Source: Chloroflexota bacterium
GTDB taxonomy: Bacteria; Chloroflexota; UBA6077; JACCZL01
Direction: 5' to 3'
DNA: 64,000 nucleotides
Assembly: GCA_020845495.1 (NCBI GenBank)
Contig: JADLFM010000247.1
Coordinates: 60,913-124,912 of the forward strand
Shown here: in pieces, positions 60,155 through 64,000 of the stretch
How the letters are laid out: every line of letters begins with the position of its first letter
How positions within the stretch are numbered: the stretch's first letter is position 1
Made by a program: the position numbers and the translations under genes
The notes under the pieces: generated by a model
What the model was told of the DNA's origin: nothing
What the model saw: the letters and a program-made list of their open reading frames with translations, nothing else
Database searches by the model: none

Positions 60155-60461
60155 CGCGCCAGCGCAATCACCACACTCGCGGGCAGGGCTGAAACGCCTC
60201 ACCGAGATCCGGCGGCTGGCGGCGCCTGTGATATTCGTCGCTGTCAGCCGCACTCGTCCAGCCAGCGACCTGGCGGCGTACACGTCGGTGCACGCCGCCA
60301 GTCCGCTGGGTGTGCTCGGCGCGGATTCCAGGGGGGCTTCACCTTTTCGAGCCGTCATGGTCCAGGCGTGCCGCGCACGGCTGGACCTCGGCTCGGACTT
60401 CGGCTCAGACGGGTGCTCGTGCGAGCGTGCCGCGTGTGTGCGCTCGAGGAGGTGTCGAGGC
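60155..60461. other. spacer between binding protein and permease of importer 2
   Basis: About 305 bases. An open frame continues upstream from the permease but lacks coding character. No hairpin of note was recognised. Distances like this often carry an mRNA processing or attenuation point that keeps the binding protein in excess, but no specific signal is seen. Confidence 0.35.
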
Positions 60462-61406
60462 GTGCAAGCAGACGTAGCGGTCCAAGAGCGCGACAAGAGC
60501 GCCAGAGTACCGGTGGCCCGGCTGGCACGGCAGACGCGTGAACGACGGCTGGGCCTGGCGCTGCTCCTCCCATCGGTGTTGATCCCGATGCTGCTGATGC
60601 TGACTTTCCTGTTCGGCATCGCGATGACGTTCACGCAGTGGCGGCTGACGACAGGTTTTACCCGGGTCAACGGTCTGGACAATTATCTCGACATGCTGAC
60701 CCGGCGCGACTTCTGGCACGCGTTGACGATGACGCTGAAATTCACCCTCATCGACGTGCCCGTCGAGCTGGTGCTGGGCCTTGGGCTGGCGCTGCTGCTC
60801 AACGAGAAGTTGAAGGGGCTCCGCTTCTGGCGCACGCTCCTGATCTTGCCGCTGATGACGCCGCCGGTGGTCGGCTCGCTGCTCTGGAAGGTCATCATGC
60901 GGCCGACCGGCGGCGGCATCCTGAACCACATGCTGATCTCGATGGGCCTGCCGATGCAGGGCTTCCTCGGCGACCCGAGTCAGGCTATCCCGTCATTAGT
61001 GGCGATCGACGTCTGGCTGTACACACCGTTCGTCGCCACCATCCTGCTAGCCGGGCTCCAATCGCTCCCACGCGAGCCGTACGAAGCAGCATTGGTCGAT
61101 GGCGCCGGCGCCTGGCACGCGTTCCGACACATCACGTTGCCGCTGCTGGTCCCGTATTTCATCATCGTCGGCTTCTTTCGGGCCATCGACTCGCTGAACG
61201 TGTTCGACACGATCTACGGCACGACCGGCGGTGGCCCCGGCGACGCTTCGCGCGTGCTGAACATGATGGCCCTGGAGGAGGGATTCCTTTGGTACAACCT
61301 GTCGATCGGGATTACCGTGACCGTCTTCCTCTGGGCGATCTGCATGGTCGTGGGCTACACGCTGTTCCGCCACGTTCAGCGGGAGCGCCAGAGTGGCCCG
61401 GCGTGA
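60462..61406 (+). CDS. sugar ABC transporter permease (MalF/UgpA type)
   Basis: 314 residues from GTG 60462, with GAGGAGG upstream. Six membrane segments (first: GLALLLPSVLIPMLLMLTFL). The EAA loop is EPYEAALVDGAGAWHAFRHI. The periplasmic FDTIYGTTGGGPGDASRVLN is typical of carbohydrate importers. It pairs with the permease at 61524. A 118-base spacer with 30-bp tandem repeats lies between them, unlike the short gap in importer 1. Confidence 0.93.
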   Translation: MQADVAVQERDKSARVPVARLARQTRERRLGLALLLPSVLIPMLLMLTFLFGIAMTFTQWRLTTGFTRVNGLDNYLDMLTRRDFWHALTMTLKFTLIDVPVELVLGLGLALLLNEKLKGLRFWRTLLILPLMTPPVVGSLLWKVIMRPTGGGILNHMLISMGLPMQGFLGDPSQAIPSLVAIDVWLYTPFVATILLAGLQSLPREPYEAALVDGAGAWHAFRHITLPLLVPYFIIVGFFRAIDSLNVFDTIYGTTGGGPGDASRVLNMMALEEGFLWYNLSIGITVTVFLWAICMVVGYTLFRHVQRERQSGPA

Positions 61407-61410
61407 GCGC

Positions 61411-61504
61411 GACCGCGCCTGCGTGAGCGGCTCGGGCGTGAGCCGCGCCTGCGTGAGCGACTCGGGCGTGAGCCGCGCCTGCGTGAGCCGCTCGGGCGTG
61501 AGCC
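61411..61504. repeat. three 30-bp tandem repeats between the two permease genes
   Basis: Copies at 61411-61440, 61441-61470 and 61471-61500, plus four bases of a fourth. Each contains GCGCCTGCGTGAGC and CTCGGGCGTG. Only positions 1-4 and 19-20 vary by one or two bases. The array starts 4 bases after the stop of the first permease and ends 20 bases before the second start. Confidence 0.9.
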
Positions 61505-61523
61505 AACCAGAAAGGAGACGGCC

Positions 61524-62423
61524 ATGGCTGTCGCGGTAGCAGGAGACGCCTCCAGACCGGCCGGCAACAGGGCGCAGCAGCAAGCCAGGAGCGCCATCCT
61601 GCACGTCCTGATCGTCGCCTATTTCATCGTGGCGATCTTCCCCTTCGCCTGGATCGTGGGCATGTCGTTCAAGCAGCCGGCGGACGTGGTCGCCGACCCA
61701 GCGGTGGTCCTGTTCCGTCCGACTCTGGAAAATTACGAAGCGGTGCTCCTGGGGAAGAAGTCAGAGCGGGGAGAACAGGCCCGCACCGACATCCCCCGCG
61801 CCTTCCGAAACTCGGTGGTCATCGCGGCGGCGTCGGTGGCCGTCGCGATGCTCGTCGGGAACCTCGGCGCGTTTGCTCTGGCCAAGCTGCGGGTGCCGGC
61901 GCGTGAGTGGGCCGCCTTCTTCTTCCTCTCGTTCCGCTTCGCGCCGGCCCTCGCGTTCATCATTCCGACGTTCGTGGTGTACCGTACGATCGGGCTGTAC
62001 AACACGCACCTTGGCCTGATCGTGATGAATCAGCTCATCGCGATCCCGCTGATCGTCTGGACCATGCGCAGCTACTACGAAGGCATTCCCCACGAGTTGT
62101 TCGAGTCGGCCTGGATCGACGGCGCCGACATCTGGCAGACGATTCGCAACGTAGCGCTGCCGCTGGCCGCGCCCGGCCTCGCGGCGACGGGGATCCTGTC
62201 GTTCATCGCCTGTTGGAACAACTTCACCTTTCCGCTGCTGCTGGGCGCTCGTGAGACCCAGACCGTCACGCTCGCCACCATCACCTTCATCAGCTACGAG
62301 CAAGTGCTCTGGGGCCAGATGGCGGCGGCGGCCGTCGTCACCATCGTGCCGGAACTCATTCTGGCCGTGCTGGTGATGGGCTACATCGTGCGCGGCCTGA
62401 CCTACGGCGCCGTGAAAGAGTAG
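61524..62423 (+). CDS. sugar ABC transporter permease (MalG/UgpE type)
   Basis: 299 residues from ATG 61524, with GAAAGGAGACGG upstream. Six membrane segments with an extra loop near residues 75-95 (LLGKKSERGEQARTDIPRAF) that is common in one subgroup of MalG permeases. The EAA-type loop is IPHELFESAWIDGADIWQTIRNVALPL. The C-terminus YIVRGLTYGAVKE is diagnostic of the family. It completes importer 2. A 109-base spacer then separates it from the dehydrogenase, which may be co-transcribed. Confidence 0.94.
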   Translation: MAVAVAGDASRPAGNRAQQQARSAILHVLIVAYFIVAIFPFAWIVGMSFKQPADVVADPAVVLFRPTLENYEAVLLGKKSERGEQARTDIPRAFRNSVVIAAASVAVAMLVGNLGAFALAKLRVPAREWAAFFFLSFRFAPALAFIIPTFVVYRTIGLYNTHLGLIVMNQLIAIPLIVWTMRSYYEGIPHELFESAWIDGADIWQTIRNVALPLAAPGLAATGILSFIACWNNFTFPLLLGARETQTVTLATITFISYEQVLWGQMAAAAVVTIVPELILAVLVMGYIVRGLTYGAVKE

Positions 62424-62532
62424 CGGTCAGCTCGTTACTCGACGTTGACTGGGGGCGAAGCGCGGGGCTGCTCGTCGTCGAGTACGCCTGCGGCAGCCGA
62501 ATCATTCATCTGACATTGGCTGGAGGACTATC

Positions 62533-63639
62533 GTGAAGGCAAGAGCCGCGATTCTTAGGCAATACCAGGAGCCACTGAGCATCGAAGAGGTCGAGATCGA
62601 TCCGCCCAAGGCGGACGAGGTACTCGTCAAGATCGCCGCTGGCGGCATCTGCCACAGCGACTACCACATCATGAAGGGCGAGTGGCGCAACGGCCTGCCG
62701 ATGATCCTGGGGCACGAAGCATCTGGCATCGTGGCCGAGGTCGGCGCGGGTGTCACAGGCCTGAAACCGGGCGACCGCTGCGCGCTCTCGTTCCGATCCT
62801 GGTGCGGGCGCTGCCGCTATTGCATCGCCGGCCGGCCGATCCTCTGCAACGGCTACGATGACGGCCCGCGCGGGTCGATGCTGGACGGCACCTATCGGGT
62901 GCACAAGGATGGTGAGGACATCCCGGTCATGGGCCGGATGGGCGGTTTCGCCGAGTACGCCGTGATGCCGGCGCAGCAGGTGGTGCCGATCGAGGCCGAC
63001 GTCGACATGGAGTCGCTGGCAGTCATCGGCTGCGCCGTCACGACTGGCGTTGGAGCGGTGCTGAACACGGCAAAGGTGGAGTCCGGGAGCACCGTCGCCG
63101 TGATCGGCACGGGCGGCGTCGGCCTGAACGTGGTGCAAGGGGCTGTCGTCGCCGGAGCCAGCCGGATCTTTGCGATCGACCTGCTGGACAACAAGCTCGA
63201 CTACGCCGGCTCGTTCGGCGCCACCGACCTGGTGAACGGCTCGAAGAACGATCCCGTCCAGCAGGTTCTCGACCTGACGGACGGTCAGGGTGTGGACTAC
63301 GTCTTCGAGGCGATTGGTAACGTCCGGGCCACCGAGCAGGCGATCCAGATGACGGCCCGCGGCGGCACGGTCACCCTGGTCGGCATGGCGCCTCAGAAGC
63401 AAGCGGCGAGCTTCGATCCGCTCCTCTTCGTCCAGCGGGAGACCCGCATGTTGGGGTGCTTCTACGGCTCGTTCAGGCCGAAGCTTGACTTCCTGCGCTA
63501 CGTCGACATGGTGGCCAAGGGCCGGCTTCGGGTCGGCGACATGATCACGCGCCAGTACACGCTCGACGAGATCAACGAGGCGTTCGATCGTCTTGGGCGG
63601 GGCGAGGTCGCGCGGAGCGTGATCAGCTTCCCGGTCTAA
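62533..63639 (+). CDS. zinc-dependent alcohol dehydrogenase (class III-like MDR)
   Basis: 368 residues from GTG 62533, with TGGAGGAC upstream. Catalytic zinc: Cys in GGICHSDYH and ILGHEASG. Structural zinc: CGRCRYCIAGRPILC. NAD Rossmann motif AVIGTGGVGLNVVQGA; GCAVTTGVGAVLNTAKVE precedes it, as in class III/formaldehyde-type and long-chain alcohol dehydrogenases. It likely oxidises an alcohol derived from the imported substrate, or a general alcohol or aldehyde. It ends in front of a strong hairpin. Confidence 0.93.
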   Translation: MKARAAILRQYQEPLSIEEVEIDPPKADEVLVKIAAGGICHSDYHIMKGEWRNGLPMILGHEASGIVAEVGAGVTGLKPGDRCALSFRSWCGRCRYCIAGRPILCNGYDDGPRGSMLDGTYRVHKDGEDIPVMGRMGGFAEYAVMPAQQVVPIEADVDMESLAVIGCAVTTGVGAVLNTAKVESGSTVAVIGTGGVGLNVVQGAVVAGASRIFAIDLLDNKLDYAGSFGATDLVNGSKNDPVQQVLDLTDGQGVDYVFEAIGNVRATEQAIQMTARGGTVTLVGMAPQKQAASFDPLLFVQRETRMLGCFYGSFRPKLDFLRYVDMVAKGRLRVGDMITRQYTLDEINEAFDRLGRGEVARSVISFPV

Positions 63640-63675
63640 GGGGAACGCGACGACGGGCTCGCGCTCACACGGCTC

Positions 63676-63718
63676 CGGCCGGACAGGCGTCGGCTGACAC
63701 GCCGGCCCTGTCCGGCCG
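63676..63718 (+). terminator. hairpin terminator after the alcohol dehydrogenase
   Basis: Perfect 12-bp stem CGGCCGGACAGG / CCTGTCCGGCCG with a 19-base loop that can itself form a GGCGT/ACGCC pair. It starts 37 bases after the stop. Confidence 0.65.
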
Positions 63719-63742
63719 AGGCCGCTCGGGTGTGGCCATCTT

Positions 63743-63787
63743 CTTCGATACTGCGAGCTTCGACACTGCGAGCTTCGACAGCGCGAG
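63743..63787. repeat. three 15-bp tandem repeats
   Basis: CTTCGAYACTGCGAG-type unit at 63743-63757, 63758-63772 and 63773-63787 (last copy with AGCGCGAG). It lies in the spacer after the dehydrogenase. A short open frame runs through it but has no other support. Confidence 0.75.
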
Positions 63788-63944
63788 CGCTCAGGCTGCT
63801 TCTTCTCACCTCACCTTTCACCTCACCGTCCGCCGACGGATCTTCCCGCTCGACCGAGTTCTCATGAGTGGATGCGGGTGCCCCTCAGCTTGTTGCGGGG
63901 AGCGGGTTGCGCTGGCGTGAGCGAAAGAAGGGCTTGCGCCAGGG

Positions 63945-64000
63945 ATGGGCAGCGGTGGGACGATTATCGACGGCACGGGGTGGAGTCGCTGGGGCCGCGG
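63945..64000 (+). CDS. possible start of an amidohydrolase/D-aminoacylase-type gene (3' truncated by window)
   Basis: ATG 63945 opens a frame to the window edge that reads MGSGGTIIDGTGWSRWGR. The GGTIIDGTG phrase is the usual first strand of amidohydrolase-family enzymes such as N-acyl-D-amino-acid deacylases (GGTVVDGTG). A GAAAGAAGGG stretch lies 13-22 bases upstream. Only 18 residues are visible, and the start is earlier than usual relative to that strand, so this is a tentative call. Confidence 0.3.
   Translation, partial: MGSGGTIIDGTGWSRWGR

Noticed and set aside
63732..63920. Possible 62-residue protein over the 15-bp repeats
   Set aside because: Its regularity comes only from the repeats. 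There is no ribosome site, and the rest of the frame has no coding character.
1..64000. CRISPR array, insertion sequence, prophage or integron
   Set aside because: No spaced repeat array of 25-40 bp with unique spacers, no transposase, integrase or phage structural gene. The tandem repeats at 61411 and 63743 have no spacers.

Overview
The window is a 64 kb stretch of a very GC-rich bacterial chromosome with dense genes on both strands. GTG and TTG starts are frequent, and ribosome-binding sites of the GGAGG type are common. The substrate-binding lipoproteins carry twin-arginine signals, a lipobox Cys and long Ala/Pro linkers, and there are also VanW and NHL-repeat secreted proteins with Pro/Thr/Ala tails. 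Together with a BFN-type nuclease gene, this makes a Chloroflexota (Thermomicrobia-like) genome the best guess. That assignment is inference; no rRNA or tRNA gene is present to confirm it.

Layout. 1-140: end of a dCTP deaminase/dUTPase-fold gene. 294-4010: VanW wall protein, a hypothetical, TenA and a small membrane protein. 4245-16621: metabolic genes, namely a lone molybdenum hydroxylase large subunit, aldose epimerase, full-length B12-dependent MetH, an enolase-superfamily dehydratase overlapping a RibD-like reductase, a Zn dehydrogenase, and a divergent amino-acid-type binding lipoprotein. 16731-23991: NIPSNAP, NHL-repeat protein, GDP-mannose dehydratase, MnmA, LarE, MoaE and a 2-hydroxyacid dehydrogenase. 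24008-26248: a membrane adenylate cyclase with a built-in 2Fe-2S domain, and a J-domain protein. 26749-30210: sugar ABC importer 1 (binding protein and two permeases, no ATPase). 30512-37481: a surface-glycan cluster (GT2, SDR, DegT aminotransferase, methyltransferase, YfhO-like membrane protein). 37707-40337: an FtsX-type permease followed by an unusual ATPase fused to a membrane-fusion (HlyD-like) domain. 40979-46742: class III aminotransferase, small Cys protein, orphan response regulator, DUF4870, DinB, DUF423. 46787-53080: DD-carboxypeptidase, RecF, TatA, BFN nuclease and two hypotheticals. 53077-57845: HMG-CoA lyase, a biotin carboxylase/BCCP alpha subunit and a 2-oxoacid dehydrogenase E1 alpha, which look like pieces of leucine catabolism. 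58028-63639: strong promoter, long structured leader, sugar ABC importer 2 (again without ATPase) and a Zn alcohol dehydrogenase. The last 56 bases may start an amidohydrolase.

The window reads as a heterotroph taking up carbohydrates and amino acids, oxidising sugars and sugar acids and degrading branched-chain amino acids, with glycan export and housekeeping repair genes in between. No mobile element, prophage, CRISPR array or tRNA was seen. Many genes are followed by long, near-perfect GC hairpins without a U tract. The features most worth a second look are the ATPase-MFP fusion, the heme/iron-sulfur-type cyclase, the SDR with Asn in place of its catalytic Tyr, and the leader at 58028-58335 with competing helices.
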